DNA from: Pseudonocardia sp. HH130629-09
Lineage (GTDB): Bacteria > Actinomycetota > Actinomycetes > Mycobacteriales > Pseudonocardiaceae
Length of the DNA stretch: 64,000 nucleotides
Assembly (NCBI RefSeq): GCF_001294645.1
Contig: NZ_CP011868.1
Coordinates: forward strand, 4,340,001 to 4,404,000
Direction of reading: 5' to 3'
Under the pieces are notes generated by a model that saw only the letters and a program-made list of their open reading frames with translations, made no database searches and was not told where the DNA came from. This document shows positions 24,439-34,661 of the stretch, in pieces; the stretch's first letter is position 1, and every line of letters begins with the position of its first letter. A program made the translations under genes and the position numbers.

Positions 24439-24864
24439 TCACCGTAGCCCGACCTGCAGCGCGTCGCCCATCACCCGGACCACGAACGCGGGCAGGCTCA
24501 CAGCGTCGCCCTCGTCGGCACCCGCGAGGCAGCGGCCGTCGCGCAGGGCGAAGACCTGCTTGTACAGCGGCGAGGCGACGGTCGGCTCGCCGCCGCGGTC
24601 GCCGACGATGCCGCGGGAGACGACCGCGGCCCCGGTGAACGGGTCGATGTTGCCCAGTGCGTACACCGAGCCGTCGGCGAGACGGAACAACGCGACCTGG
24701 GTGTCGCCGACGAGTGCGGCGACCCCCCGGCCGGGCTGCAGTCGCTCGACCGGGCAGACCGTGAGCCAGCCGGTGGGCTCGGTCCCGGCCGGGGCGGGCG
24801 CGGCGGTCGTGGTCGCGCCGGTGCCGGTGCTGGTGGTGGTGGACGCGTCGAGCTGGGTGCTCAT
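24439..24864 (-). CDS. nirD: Nitrite reductase small subunit NirD
   Basis: The 141-residue protein has a Thr/Ala-rich N-terminus followed by a Rieske-fold domain (WLTVCPVERLQPGRGVAALVGDTQVALFRLADGSVYALGNIDPFTGAAVVSRGIVGD, in pieces; then VASPLYKQVFALRDGRCL). The Rieske cysteine/histidine ligands are absent, as is normal for NirD. It is the small partner of NADH-dependent assimilatory nitrite reductase. Its ATG (24862-24864) overlaps the nirB stop by 4 bp; the frame stays open upstream, but that is antisense-frame noise inside nirB. Confidence 0.93.
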   Translation of the reverse strand: MSTQLDASTTTSTGTGATTTAAPAPAGTEPTGWLTVCPVERLQPGRGVAALVGDTQVALFRLADGSVYALGNIDPFTGAAVVSRGIVGDRGGEPTVASPLYKQVFALRDGRCLAGADEGDAVSLPAFVVRVMGDALQVGLR

Positions 24865-25670
24865 CGGGAGGACACCTCCGGGAGGCCGATCAGGACGGGC
24901 TCGTCGGGACGGCCGGGGGCGGGGACGTTCTGTCCCCGCTCCTCGACGAAGCGGACGGTGGGGTCGGGGGTGTCGGGCGCGTTGACGAAGGACACGAACC
25001 GCTCCAGCTTCTGCGGGTCGGCCAGGACGCCGGCCCACTCGTCGGCGTAGGAGTCGACGTGGCGGGCCATCGCGGCGTCGAGCTCGGCACAGATGCCGAG
25101 CGAGTCGTCGACGATCACCGCGCGCAGGTGGTCCAGCCCACCCTCCATCGCCTCGATCCACGGCGCGGTGCGCTGCAGCCGCTCGGCGGTGCGGACGTAG
25201 AACATCAGGAACCGGTCGATGGTGCGCACGAGCGTCTCGGTGTCGACGTCGGAGACGAGCAGCTCGGCGTGACGCGGGGTGAAGCCGCCGTTGCCGCCGA
25301 CGTAGAGGTTCCAGCCGTGCTCGGTGGCGATCACGCCGAAGTCCTTGGAGCGGGCCTCGGCGCACTCGCGCGCACAGCCGGAGACGCCGGACTTGAGCTT
25401 GTGCGGGCTGCGCAGCCCGCGGTAGCGCAGCTCCAGCTCGACGGCGAGGCCCACCGAGTCCTGCACGCCGTAGCGGCACCACGTCGTGCCGACGCAGGAC
25501 TTCACGGTGCGCAGCGACTTACCGTAGGCGTGTCCGGACTCGAACCCGGCGTCGACCAGGCGTCGCCAGATCGCGGGGAGGTCCTCGACGCGGGCGCCGA
25601 ACATGTCGATCCGCTGCCCGCCGGTGATCTTGGTGTAGAGCCCGAAGTCGCGGGCGACCTCGCCGATCAC
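24861..25670 (-). CDS. nirB: NirB, C-terminal part (sulfite/nitrite reductase haem domain), separated by frameshift
   Basis: Two hundred and sixty-nine residues continue NirB after a frameshift: VARDFGLYTKITGGQRIDMFGARVEDLPAIW, then the siroheme/4Fe-4S ligands KSCVGTTWCRYGVQDS and SGVSGCARECAEARSKDFG (C-x5-C ... C-x3-C), and VGGNGGFTPRHAELL. The GTG at 25668-25670 is only a formal start; intact NirB reads straight through from the preceding segment (TPEGLIVIGEV). The domain performs the six-electron reduction of nitrite to ammonium. On its own it would lack the FAD/NADH module. Confidence 0.9.
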   Translation of the reverse strand: MIGEVARDFGLYTKITGGQRIDMFGARVEDLPAIWRRLVDAGFESGHAYGKSLRTVKSCVGTTWCRYGVQDSVGLAVELELRYRGLRSPHKLKSGVSGCARECAEARSKDFGVIATEHGWNLYVGGNGGFTPRHAELLVSDVDTETLVRTIDRFLMFYVRTAERLQRTAPWIEAMEGGLDHLRAVIVDDSLGICAELDAAMARHVDSYADEWAGVLADPQKLERFVSFVNAPDTPDPTVRFVEERGQNVPAPGRPDEPVLIGLPEVSSR

Positions 25671-25672
25671 GA

Positions 25673-27418
25673 TCAGGCCCTCGGGGTCACCTCGCCACCG
25701 GCGATCCGCGGGACCACCGAGTAGGTGCCGTTGCGCTGCATGTTGGCGAGGAAGTGGTCGTTGGTGTCCTGCAGCGTCGCGCGCTCACCGTCGAGGACGT
25801 GCTCGTTGTAGAGCGACGCGAGGATGGACCCGACCACCGGCTTGCAGATGTCGCAGCCCGAGCCGCGGCCGAAGCGGGCTACCAGGTCGGAGAACGACCG
25901 GATGCCGGCCCCGGCGACGATCTCGAACAGCTCCGCGCGGGAGTGGTCGAAGTGCTCGCACAGGGCCTTCGAGACCTCGACGCCCTGCTGCTCCAGGATC
26001 CGGGCCAGCGCCGGGACGCACGAGCCGCAGGTGGTGCCCGCGCGGGTGCACGCCTTCAGCTCCGGCACGGTGTGCGCGCCGTCGGCGATCGCCGCACACA
26101 GCGTGCCCTTGGTGACGGCGTTGCACGAGCAGATCTGTGCGGAGTCCGGCAGCGCCGACGCGTCGGGCTCGGCCCCGCCCTTCGAGATGAGGGTGACCGG
26201 GTCGTCGGGCAGCCGGGATCCGACCAGCGGACGGAGCGAGCCGTAGCGCGAGGCGTCGCCGACCAGGACCCCGCCGAGCAGTGTGGACGCGTCGTCGGAC
26301 ACGACCAGCTTGGAGTAGGTGCCCTCGACCGGGTCGTTGACGACGATCTCCAGCGCGTCCTCGGTCGTGGCGTGCGCGTCGCCGAAGCTCGCGACGTCGA
26401 CGCCGAGCAGCTTGAGCTGGGTGGACATGTCCAGCTCCTCGGGCGTCATCCGGGCCTGCCCGCCGAGCAGCCGGTCCGCGACGACCTCGGCCATCGCGTA
26501 GCCGGGCGCGACCAGGCCGTAGGTGCGGCCCTCCAGGGCGGCGCACTCGCCGATCGCCCACACGGCGTCGTCGGAGGTGCGGCAGCGGTCGTCGACCCAG
26601 ACCCCGCCGCGTTCGCCGACCGGCAGGCGGCAGTCGCGGGCGAGCTGGTCGGAGGCGCGGATGCCCGCGGAGAAGACGACGAGGTCGGCGTCGAGCTCGA
26701 CGCCGTCGGACAGCGCTCCGACGAGCCGGCCGCGGTCGGCGGACACCGCGGACAGCGACACCCCGGTCCGCACGGCGATGCCCTGGGCGGTGACCAGCCG
26801 CTCGAGCAGCGCGCCGCCGCCCTCGTCGACCTGGACCGGCATCAGCCGCGGCGCGATCTCGACGACCTGCGGCGACAGCCCGAGCAGCCGCATCGCGCGG
26901 GCCGCCTCCAGGCCGAGCAGCCCGCCGCCGACGACGATCGCCGACGGCCGCCCCTTGCGAGCCGGGTCGTCGGCTGCCGCCGCGGCGGCCGCCTTGATCG
27001 CGTCGAGGTCGTCGAGGGTGCGGTAGACGAAGCAGCCGGGCAGATCCTTGCCGGGCACCGGCGGGACGAACGGGTACGAGCCGGTGGCGAGCACCAGCGC
27101 GTCGTAGGTCAGGGTGCGGCCGGACGCGGTGGTGACGCGGCGGGCGTCACGGTCGATCGAGGCCACGGCGTCGCCGAGGTGGTAGGTGACGAGCGGATCG
27201 CTGCGCAGGTCGTCGTCGTCGAGGCGCAGCTCCTCCTCCGACTTGCCGTCCACGTAGGAGGACAGGGCGACCCGGTCGTAGGCGCGGCGGGTCTCCTCGC
27301 CGAGGACGGTGATCTCCCAGTCCCCCGCCGTGTCACGGTCCCGTACGGCGGCGACCAGACGGTGGCCGACCATGCCGTTCCCGACGACGACCAGACGACT
27401 CATGCTCTGCTCCTTCAT
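25673..27418 (-). CDS. nirB: NirB, N-terminal part (FAD/NAD and 2Fe-2S domains), ends at a frameshift
   Basis: Residues 1-581 comprise the FAD/NAD(P)-binding reductase (RLVVVGNGMVGHRLV; VVGGGLLGLEAARAM; VWAIGECAALEG), a BFD-like 2Fe-2S domain (CSCNAVTKGTLC ... TRAGTTCGSC) and the start of the haem region (FGRGSGCDICKPVVGSIL, TYSVVPRIAGG). The frame ends EVTPRA-stop, where homologues read EVTPEGLIVIGEV; restoring one G in the CCCCGAGGG stretch near 25682 would rejoin both halves into a normal protein of about 850 residues. MSRLVVVGNG (27403) is an alternative start. It overlaps the upstream flavoprotein gene by 4 bp. Confidence 0.92.
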   Translation of the reverse strand: MKEQSMSRLVVVGNGMVGHRLVAAVRDRDTAGDWEITVLGEETRRAYDRVALSSYVDGKSEEELRLDDDDLRSDPLVTYHLGDAVASIDRDARRVTTASGRTLTYDALVLATGSYPFVPPVPGKDLPGCFVYRTLDDLDAIKAAAAAAADDPARKGRPSAIVVGGGLLGLEAARAMRLLGLSPQVVEIAPRLMPVQVDEGGGALLERLVTAQGIAVRTGVSLSAVSADRGRLVGALSDGVELDADLVVFSAGIRASDQLARDCRLPVGERGGVWVDDRCRTSDDAVWAIGECAALEGRTYGLVAPGYAMAEVVADRLLGGQARMTPEELDMSTQLKLLGVDVASFGDAHATTEDALEIVVNDPVEGTYSKLVVSDDASTLLGGVLVGDASRYGSLRPLVGSRLPDDPVTLISKGGAEPDASALPDSAQICSCNAVTKGTLCAAIADGAHTVPELKACTRAGTTCGSCVPALARILEQQGVEVSKALCEHFDHSRAELFEIVAGAGIRSFSDLVARFGRGSGCDICKPVVGSILASLYNEHVLDGERATLQDTNDHFLANMQRNGTYSVVPRIAGGEVTPRA

Positions 27419-28854
27419 GCCGCACTCTCCTGCGGCGGGTCGATGTCGGCCAGCCAGTCCCGGATCCCGCAGACGACGTCGCGGCAGCTCCCGCAGCCGG
27501 TGGCGGCCCGGGTGCGCCGCGAGAGCGCATCGACGTCGTGGGCGCCCGCGCGCCAGGCGCTGACCAGGGTGTTCTTGGTGACGCTGTTGCAGCGGCAGAC
27601 CACGGCGGTGCCCGGCATCCGGACGGGGTCGGTGGCGGAGGACGCCTCCCCCGGCAGGGCCCGGCCGAGCAGCAGCGCGAGCCGGTCCTCGGGGGCCGGG
27701 GCGCCGGAGTCGTACAGCTCGGTGATCATTGCCGCGGCGTCGGGGAGTCCCATGAGGACGGCCCCGACGACGCGGTCGTCGCGCAGCGCGAGGACGCCGT
27801 AGCGGCCGCGGCGTGGGTCGGAGACGCGCAGCTCCTCGTCGCCCGCAGTGGGGTCGCCGAGGGCGGCGAGGTCGATGCCGCGGGCCTTGAGCCGGGTGAC
27901 CGGGCGGGTGCCGCGGTAGCGCGCGGCGGGGTCGGTGCCGGTGAGCAGGTCGGCGAGGACGGCGGCCTGCTCCCAGCCGGACTGCACGAGCCCGCCCGGG
28001 GCGCCGGCGTGCTGGGCACAGTCGCCGACGGCGTGCACCCGGCCGTCGTCGGTGGCGAGGCGGTCGTCGACGAGGATCCCGCGGTCGACCGCGAGCCCGG
28101 CGTCGGCGGCCAGCCCGGTGTTCGCGCGCACCCCGGCGGCGACGACGACGTGGTCCGCGGCGACCCGGGAGCCGTCGTCGCAGTCCAGGCCGGTGTCGGA
28201 ATCCCAGGCCTTGGCCCCGACCCCGCAGCGGACGTCGACGCCGAGCCCGCGCAACGCGGTCGCGAGCACGTCGCCGGCGCCCGGGTCGAGCTGGCGCTCC
28301 ATCAGGTGGGTGCGCGGGTGCACCAGGGTGACGGCGACGCCGCGGCCCGCGAGCCCGCGGGCGGCCTCGACCCCGAGCAGCCCGCCACCGACGACGGCGA
28401 TCCGCGCGCCCGGCACCGCCGCGTCGAGGATGCGCTCGCAGTCGTCGAGATCGCGGAACAGACTCACACCGCGAGTGGGCACGTCACGGTCGACCGCGTC
28501 GGCGAGGCCGTCGACCGGCGGGAGCCAGGCCCGGCAGCCGGTGGCGAGGACCAGTTCGTCGTAGGGGTGGGTGGTGCCGTCGGCGGCGTGGACGACGCGC
28601 GCGGCCCGGTCGATCCCGGTCGCCGCGACACCGGTGTGCAGGTCGACGCCGTCGACGACCGGGAGCGCGACCATGGCGGGTCGCAGCCCGCCGGCGAGCA
28701 CGGTGGACAGCAGCACCCGGTTGTACGCAGGGCGGGACTCCGCGCCGAGGACGGTGAGCGACACCCGCTCGCCGGCGGGGTCGCGCCGGCGGACCTCCTC
28801 CACGAAACGGGCACCCACCATGCCGTGCCCGATCACCACCACGCGCCTGCTCAT
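27415..28854 (-). CDS. NasC-like FAD/NAD(P) oxidoreductase, electron donor for nitrate reductase
   Basis: The 479-residue flavoprotein resembles the N-terminal half of NirB: RRVVVIGHGMVGARFVEEV (FAD), IAVVGGGLLGVEAARGLAGRG (NAD), VHAVGDCAQHAG, and a C-terminal BFD-like 2Fe-2S domain with VVCRCNSVTKNTL and TGCGSCRDVV (four Cys). It lacks the sulfite-reductase haem domain, so it probably passes NAD(P)H electrons to NasA, as NasC/NasB does in Bacillus or Klebsiella. It is the first gene of the nasC-nirB-nirD unit and overlaps nirB by 4 bp. Confidence 0.85.
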   Translation of the reverse strand: MSRRVVVIGHGMVGARFVEEVRRRDPAGERVSLTVLGAESRPAYNRVLLSTVLAGGLRPAMVALPVVDGVDLHTGVAATGIDRAARVVHAADGTTHPYDELVLATGCRAWLPPVDGLADAVDRDVPTRGVSLFRDLDDCERILDAAVPGARIAVVGGGLLGVEAARGLAGRGVAVTLVHPRTHLMERQLDPGAGDVLATALRGLGVDVRCGVGAKAWDSDTGLDCDDGSRVAADHVVVAAGVRANTGLAADAGLAVDRGILVDDRLATDDGRVHAVGDCAQHAGAPGGLVQSGWEQAAVLADLLTGTDPAARYRGTRPVTRLKARGIDLAALGDPTAGDEELRVSDPRRGRYGVLALRDDRVVGAVLMGLPDAAAMITELYDSGAPAPEDRLALLLGRALPGEASSATDPVRMPGTAVVCRCNSVTKNTLVSAWRAGAHDVDALSRRTRAATGCGSCRDVVCGIRDWLADIDPPQESAA

Positions 28855-28888
28855 GTCATCGACGGTAGGAACGGGGGGTTACGAGGGG

Positions 28889-28912
28889 AACGCCCGCCAT
28901 TGCACGGGCGTT
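28889..28912. promoter_or_regulatory. Inverted repeat upstream of nasC-nirBD
   Basis: AACGCCCG (28889-28896) and CGGGCGTT (28905-28912) are separated by 8 bp; TTACGAGG occurs on both sides (28879-28886 and 28911-28918). Read on the minus strand, GTAAC-n6-GCAAT partly matches the GlnR box (gTnAc-n6-GaAAc). It is 35 bp upstream of the nasC start, so operator or activator function is plausible but unproven. Confidence 0.4.
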
Positions 28913-29075
28913 ACGAGGTCCTCATTCTCGGCGGGCGCAGACCGTGAGCCGGGACCCGCACGGGTCCCGCCCACCTCGGCGCCCGTGCCGGGACCGACGA
29001 GGCGGGCCGAGGGCGTGCGAGGTGCGGCGGAGCCCGTGCCGGGTGCCGCGGCCGCCAGGGGTCCGGCCACCCCGG

Positions 29076-29098
29076 GGATCACCCGCCGTGGGTGATCC
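29076..29098. terminator. 9-bp hairpin downstream of nasA
   Basis: GGATCACCC (29076-29084), loop GCCGT, GGGTGATCC (29090-29098). CCGGGGATCACC (29072-29083) can alternatively pair with GGTGATCCCCGG (29110-29121), so two mutually exclusive folds exist. Confidence 0.55.
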
Positions 29099-29120
29099 AC
29101 GGCTCGCGCGGTGATCCCCG

Positions 29121-29148
29121 GTTCGCGCGCGTCCGGACGCGCGCGAAC
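29121..29148. terminator. 28-bp perfect palindrome just after the nasA stop
   Basis: The arm GTTCGCGCGCGTCC (29121-29134) is followed directly by its exact reverse complement (29135-29148), 6 bp beyond the nasA stop codon. With a TCCGGA tip it gives an 11-12 bp GC stem, likely an intrinsic terminator for narK-nasA. Confidence 0.7.
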
Positions 29149-29154
29149 GACGGA

Positions 29155-31353
<2,199 letters not shown>

Positions 31354-31356
31354 GGT

Positions 31357-32730
31357 TCAGACCCGGGCCATCGCGGCGGCGTCGGTGCTCCCGACCAGGG
31401 CCGGGCGCGACCGCAGGTAGACGGCCCAGGTGACGCCGATGCACAGGACGTAGAAGACCAGGAAGCTCCAGAACGCGGGCGTGCCGGACTGGACCGTCAT
31501 GAACGACTGGCGGAAGGCGAGGTTGATGAACAGCCCGCTCAGCGCGCCGACCGCGCCGGCGATGCCGATGACGGCGCCGGACAGCCGTCGCGCGGTGTTG
31601 AAGGAGGTCTCACGGTCCGCGCCCCCGGCGATCGCGACGCGGGCCCGGCCGGTGAAGATCGCCGGGATCATCTTGTAGGTCGACCCGTTGCCGACACCGG
31701 AAAGCGTGAACAGGGCGATGAAGCCGATCGTGAACAGCGTCAGCGACTCGATCCCCGAGGCGAAGATGATCACCAGGGTGGCGACGGCCATGCCGACGAA
31801 GTTCCACAGGGTGACCATGGCGCCGCCGAACCGGTCGGCGAGCTTGCCGCCGTAGGGCCGGATCAGCGACCCGATGAGCGGGCCGATGAAGGTGACCGCG
31901 GCGGCCTGCAGCGGGGTCCGGTCGAACTGGTTCTGCAGGACCAGGCCGAAGGCGAACGAGTAGCCGATGAACGACCCGAACGTCCCGATGTAGAGGAACG
32001 ACATGATCCAGGTCTGGCGGTCGCGGCAGGCCTCGGTGAAGGCGCCGGTGTCGTTGGACATCGCGGCGATGTTGTCCATCCGCTTCCAGGCGAGGAACGC
32101 CGAGATGACGATGAACGGCAGGTAGATCGCCAGCAGCACCCGCGGGTAGCCCGCACCGAGGGTGGCGATGACGAGCAGGCCGAGCAGCTGCGCGACCGGC
32201 ACGCCGAGGTTTCCGCCGCCCGCGTTGAGGCCCAGCGCCCAGCCCTTCTCCTTCTCCGGGAAGAACGCGTTGATGTTCGCCATCGAGGACGCGAAGTTCC
32301 CGCCGCCGACACCGGCGACCGCGGCGACGACCAGCAGCGTCGTGTACGACACGCCCGGCTCCAGCACCACCATCGCCAGGATCGTGGGCACGATCAGCAG
32401 CGACGCCGCGAAGATCGTCCAGTTGCGGCCGCCGAAGCGGGCGACGGCGAAGGTGTAGGGCAGCCGCAGGATCGACCCGACCAGCGTCGGCACCGCGACC
32501 AGGAAGAACTTCTGCGCCGCGCTGAACCCGTACTCCGGCCCCATGAACAGCACGAGGACCGACCAGATCGTCCAGATCGAGAAGCCGATGTGCTCGGAGA
32601 AGATCGACTGCCAGAGGTTGCGACGGGCGATGGCCGAGCCGGTCCGCTGCCAGAACCCCTCGTCCTCGGGGTCCCAGTGGTCGATCCAACGGCCGCCGAT
32701 GCGGCGCCCCGGGGTGGAGGTGGTGGTCAC
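31357..32730 (-). CDS. narK: Nitrate/nitrite transporter NarK (MFS, NNP family)
   Basis: The 457-residue carrier has about 12 membrane helices. The NNP signature motifs are both present: GWALGLNAGGGNLGVPVAQLLG in TM5 and GVGNGSTYKMIPAIF in TM11, the glycine-rich segments that bind nitrate together with a conserved arginine per half (LRLPYTFAV and SLIRPYGG regions). A hydrophilic N-terminus (RRIGGRWIDHWDPEDEGFW) is typical of actinobacterial NarK. It leads the narK-nasA operon. Confidence 0.95.
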   Translation of the reverse strand: MTTTSTPGRRIGGRWIDHWDPEDEGFWQRTGSAIARRNLWQSIFSEHIGFSIWTIWSVLVLFMGPEYGFSAAQKFFLVAVPTLVGSILRLPYTFAVARFGGRNWTIFAASLLIVPTILAMVVLEPGVSYTTLLVVAAVAGVGGGNFASSMANINAFFPEKEKGWALGLNAGGGNLGVPVAQLLGLLVIATLGAGYPRVLLAIYLPFIVISAFLAWKRMDNIAAMSNDTGAFTEACRDRQTWIMSFLYIGTFGSFIGYSFAFGLVLQNQFDRTPLQAAAVTFIGPLIGSLIRPYGGKLADRFGGAMVTLWNFVGMAVATLVIIFASGIESLTLFTIGFIALFTLSGVGNGSTYKMIPAIFTGRARVAIAGGADRETSFNTARRLSGAVIGIAGAVGALSGLFINLAFRQSFMTVQSGTPAFWSFLVFYVLCIGVTWAVYLRSRPALVGSTDAAAMARV

Positions 32731-32837
32731 GGATCGGTCTCCTGATCGCCGGCGGTCACGTCGTCGACGACGCTAGGGAGCCCCAGTTTCCGACGGGTGG
32801 CCCCACGTGACACCCCCGCAACGCTTATCTCACACGG

Positions 32838-32852
32838 GAGCCGCGACGGCTG
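32838..32852. terminator. Short hairpin downstream of the epimerase gene
   Basis: GAGCCG-CGA-CGGCT forms a 5-bp stem with a 3-nt loop just after the stop of the epimerase gene, in the 131-bp gap before narK. It is weak. Confidence 0.3.
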
Positions 32853-32861
32853 TGAGCCGCC

Positions 32862-33671
32862 TCAGCGCATCGGGACGCGGAGCGGGGCATCGCAGAACGC
32901 GCCGCCCACCCGGTGGTGCACCGGGTCGGCCGGGTCCGGCGAGGGGCCGTCGAGCAGGTCCGCGGCGTGGACCTCGGCGTCGTCGCGCGGGTGGTAACCG
33001 ATCGCGGCGCCCTCCTCGAGCGACCACCAGCGACGGGTGTTGGCCGACACGCCCCACACGACGTGGTGCCCTCGGGTGCCCGGGTCGACCGCCGCCTCGA
33101 CCAGGCGGGCGGCGTCGTCCGGGGACAGCCAGGTCGCGAGCATCCGGGCGTTCGACGGCCGCGGGAAGCAGCTGCCGATCCGCGCGGAGACCACGGTCAG
33201 GCCGAACCGCTCGTGGTAGAGCCTGCCCAGCCCCTCCATCGCGTGCTTGGACCAGCCGTAGTAGGTGTCCGGGGCGTGCCCGACGGTCGCCGGCAGCGGG
33301 ACGCCGTCGTCGCGGGTGCGGAAGCCCACGGCGTGGTTGCTGGAGGCGAGCACGACGGTTCGCACCCCCGCGGCGACCGCCGCGTCGAGCACGGTGCGGG
33401 TCCCCTCGACGTTGACGGCGAGGATGTCGTCCCAGCCCGCCTCACCGCTGATCCCGGCGAGATGGACGACGGCGTCGGCCCCGTCGGTCGCGGCCGCGAC
33501 CGCGTCCCGGTCGGTCACCGAGCCGGTGCGGACCTGCTCGCCGGGTCCGGCCTGCAGCTCCGCGGTGTCGAACAGGCGCAGGGTCCGGCCGTCGCGGGCC
33601 AGCCGGGCACGCAGCAGCGTCCCCATGTTCCCCGCGGCTCCGGTGAGCAGCAGCGTGCCGGGAGCGGACAC
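32862..33671 (-). CDS. NAD-dependent epimerase/dehydratase, uronate-dehydrogenase-like
   Basis: The 269-residue extended SDR has a Rossmann motif LLTGAAGNMGTLLRARLARDG, VVHLAGISGEAGWDDILAVNVEGTRTVLDAA, the substrate-site Ser in LASSNHAVGF and catalytic YYGWSK (Tyr-x3-Lys). SNHAVG, YGWSKHAMEGLGRLYHERFGLTVVSARIGSCFPRP (in pieces) and WLSPDD are shared with bacterial uronate dehydrogenases that oxidise galacturonate or glucuronate. The substrate is inferred only. It is followed by 1 bp after the TIGR02569 gene stop, forming a two-gene unit. Confidence 0.85.
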   Translation of the reverse strand: MSAPGTLLLTGAAGNMGTLLRARLARDGRTLRLFDTAELQAGPGEQVRTGSVTDRDAVAAATDGADAVVHLAGISGEAGWDDILAVNVEGTRTVLDAAVAAGVRTVVLASSNHAVGFRTRDDGVPLPATVGHAPDTYYGWSKHAMEGLGRLYHERFGLTVVSARIGSCFPRPSNARMLATWLSPDDAARLVEAAVDPGTRGHHVVWGVSANTRRWWSLEEGAAIGYHPRDDAEVHAADLLDGPSPDPADPVHHRVGGAFCDAPLRVPMR

Positions 33672-33672
33672 C

Positions 33673-34500
33673 TCAGAGCCGGCGGCTGACCAGGCTCGCG
33701 ACCCGCTCGATCCCGGCCAGCGACTCGGCCGTCGCGTCCGGGTGCTGGGCGTGCAGGGCCAGCCGGTAGAGCACCGCGCGCAGCAGCGACTGCGGCCACT
33801 CGGGCAGCTCCGACCAGCGCTCGACCAGCTCCTCGTCGGCGCCGCCCCAGGCCACCGCGTCGACGACGACGACCGCCGCCGCCCACTCCGCGGGCCGCCA
33901 GAACGGCACGAGGTCGAGTACCGCGGGCCGCCCCGTCGGGTCGAACAACATGGCGCCGAACAGCTCGCCGTGCACGACCTGCGGCGTCAGCCGGATCGTG
34001 CGGCGGTGCGCGGCGAGCTCGGCGAACAGCCGGCCGCCGGTCTCGGGGTGCAGATCCAGCCGGCGCTCGCCGAACGCGGCGGCGGCAGACCGGGACAACA
34101 GGTCGTCGCGGTCGTCGAGCAGGCGCGGGCGCAGCACGGTCGCGGTGGCGGCGTGCAGGCGCAGCGAGGCGGCGACGACCTCGTCGTGCCGGGGCTCGGG
34201 GACGCCGGGCACGTGCCGGGACGCGGCCCAGCCGCCCACGACCCACCGGCCGTCCGAGCTGCGGACGGGGCGGGCGAGGCGGACACCGTCGACCTCGAGG
34301 TTCTCCAGGACCGTCGCCGACCAGGCGGCGACGACGTGGTCGGACACCGGCCGCAGCAGCACCTCCCCGCACTGCCAGGCCCGCTGGCCCGCCCACACGA
34401 CGGGACGGGGGGACGTCTCACGCACCCCGAAGGCGGTGCGGACGTGCTCGGGCAGGATGCTCGCGGCCGGCGCGGTGGCGAGCGTGCGGGCAGCGGTCAC
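33673..34500 (-). CDS. TIGR02569-type actinobacterial protein, kinase-like fold
   Basis: The 275-residue protein resembles TIGR02569 actinobacterial proteins (Rv3205c group). PEHVRTAFGVRETSPRPVVWAGQRAWQCGEVLLRPVSD at the N-terminus and VVHGELFGAMLFDPTGRPAVLDLVPFWRPAEWAAAVVVVDAVAWGGAD (in pieces) recall aminoglycoside-phosphotransferase folds: HGEL corresponds to the HGDL/HxDxxxxN catalytic loop, with Glu in place of Asp, and LDLVPFW to the metal-binding IDWE segment. No enzymatic function is established. In mycobacteria it neighbours moeZ, as here. Confidence 0.82.
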   Translation of the reverse strand: MTAARTLATAPAASILPEHVRTAFGVRETSPRPVVWAGQRAWQCGEVLLRPVSDHVVAAWSATVLENLEVDGVRLARPVRSSDGRWVVGGWAASRHVPGVPEPRHDEVVAASLRLHAATATVLRPRLLDDRDDLLSRSAAAAFGERRLDLHPETGGRLFAELAAHRRTIRLTPQVVHGELFGAMLFDPTGRPAVLDLVPFWRPAEWAAAVVVVDAVAWGGADEELVERWSELPEWPQSLLRAVLYRLALHAQHPDATAESLAGIERVASLVSRRL

Positions 34501-34620
34501 AGCGGGGACGGTACCCGCGCCACCGGCTCACGTTCGTCACGCCACGCCCGAACCGCGCGTCGCGCCACGACCGATCGGGTGAACGGCGGGCCGATCGGGG
34601 CTCCCGCACCCACGACCAGC

Positions 34621-34648
34621 GTGGCCGGCTCCGTGCGGAGCCGGCCAC
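34621..34648. terminator. Perfect 12-bp terminator of the Ser/Gly-rich protein gene
   Basis: GTGGCCGGCTCC (34621-34632), loop GTGC, GGAGCCGGCCAC (34637-34648), lying 14 bp beyond the stop codon at 34662 on the minus strand. Its position supports 34662 as the true end of that gene. Confidence 0.85.
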
Positions 34649-34661
34649 TGGAGACACCCCA

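Larger units (their letters stand above)
28855..29154. other. 300-bp intergenic region between nasA and the nasC-nirBD operon
   Basis: No convincing gene is present. The nasA-proximal 80 bp hold three overlapping hairpins (listed separately), and the nasC-proximal part has an inverted repeat with flanking TTACGAGG direct repeats. This suggests termination after nasA and a separate regulated promoter for nasC-nirBD. Confidence 0.6.

Noticed and set aside
32731..32861. GlnR box upstream of narK
   Set aside because: GTCAC and GAAAC occur on the minus strand, but the spacing (16 nt) does not fit the n6 pattern of GlnR sites.
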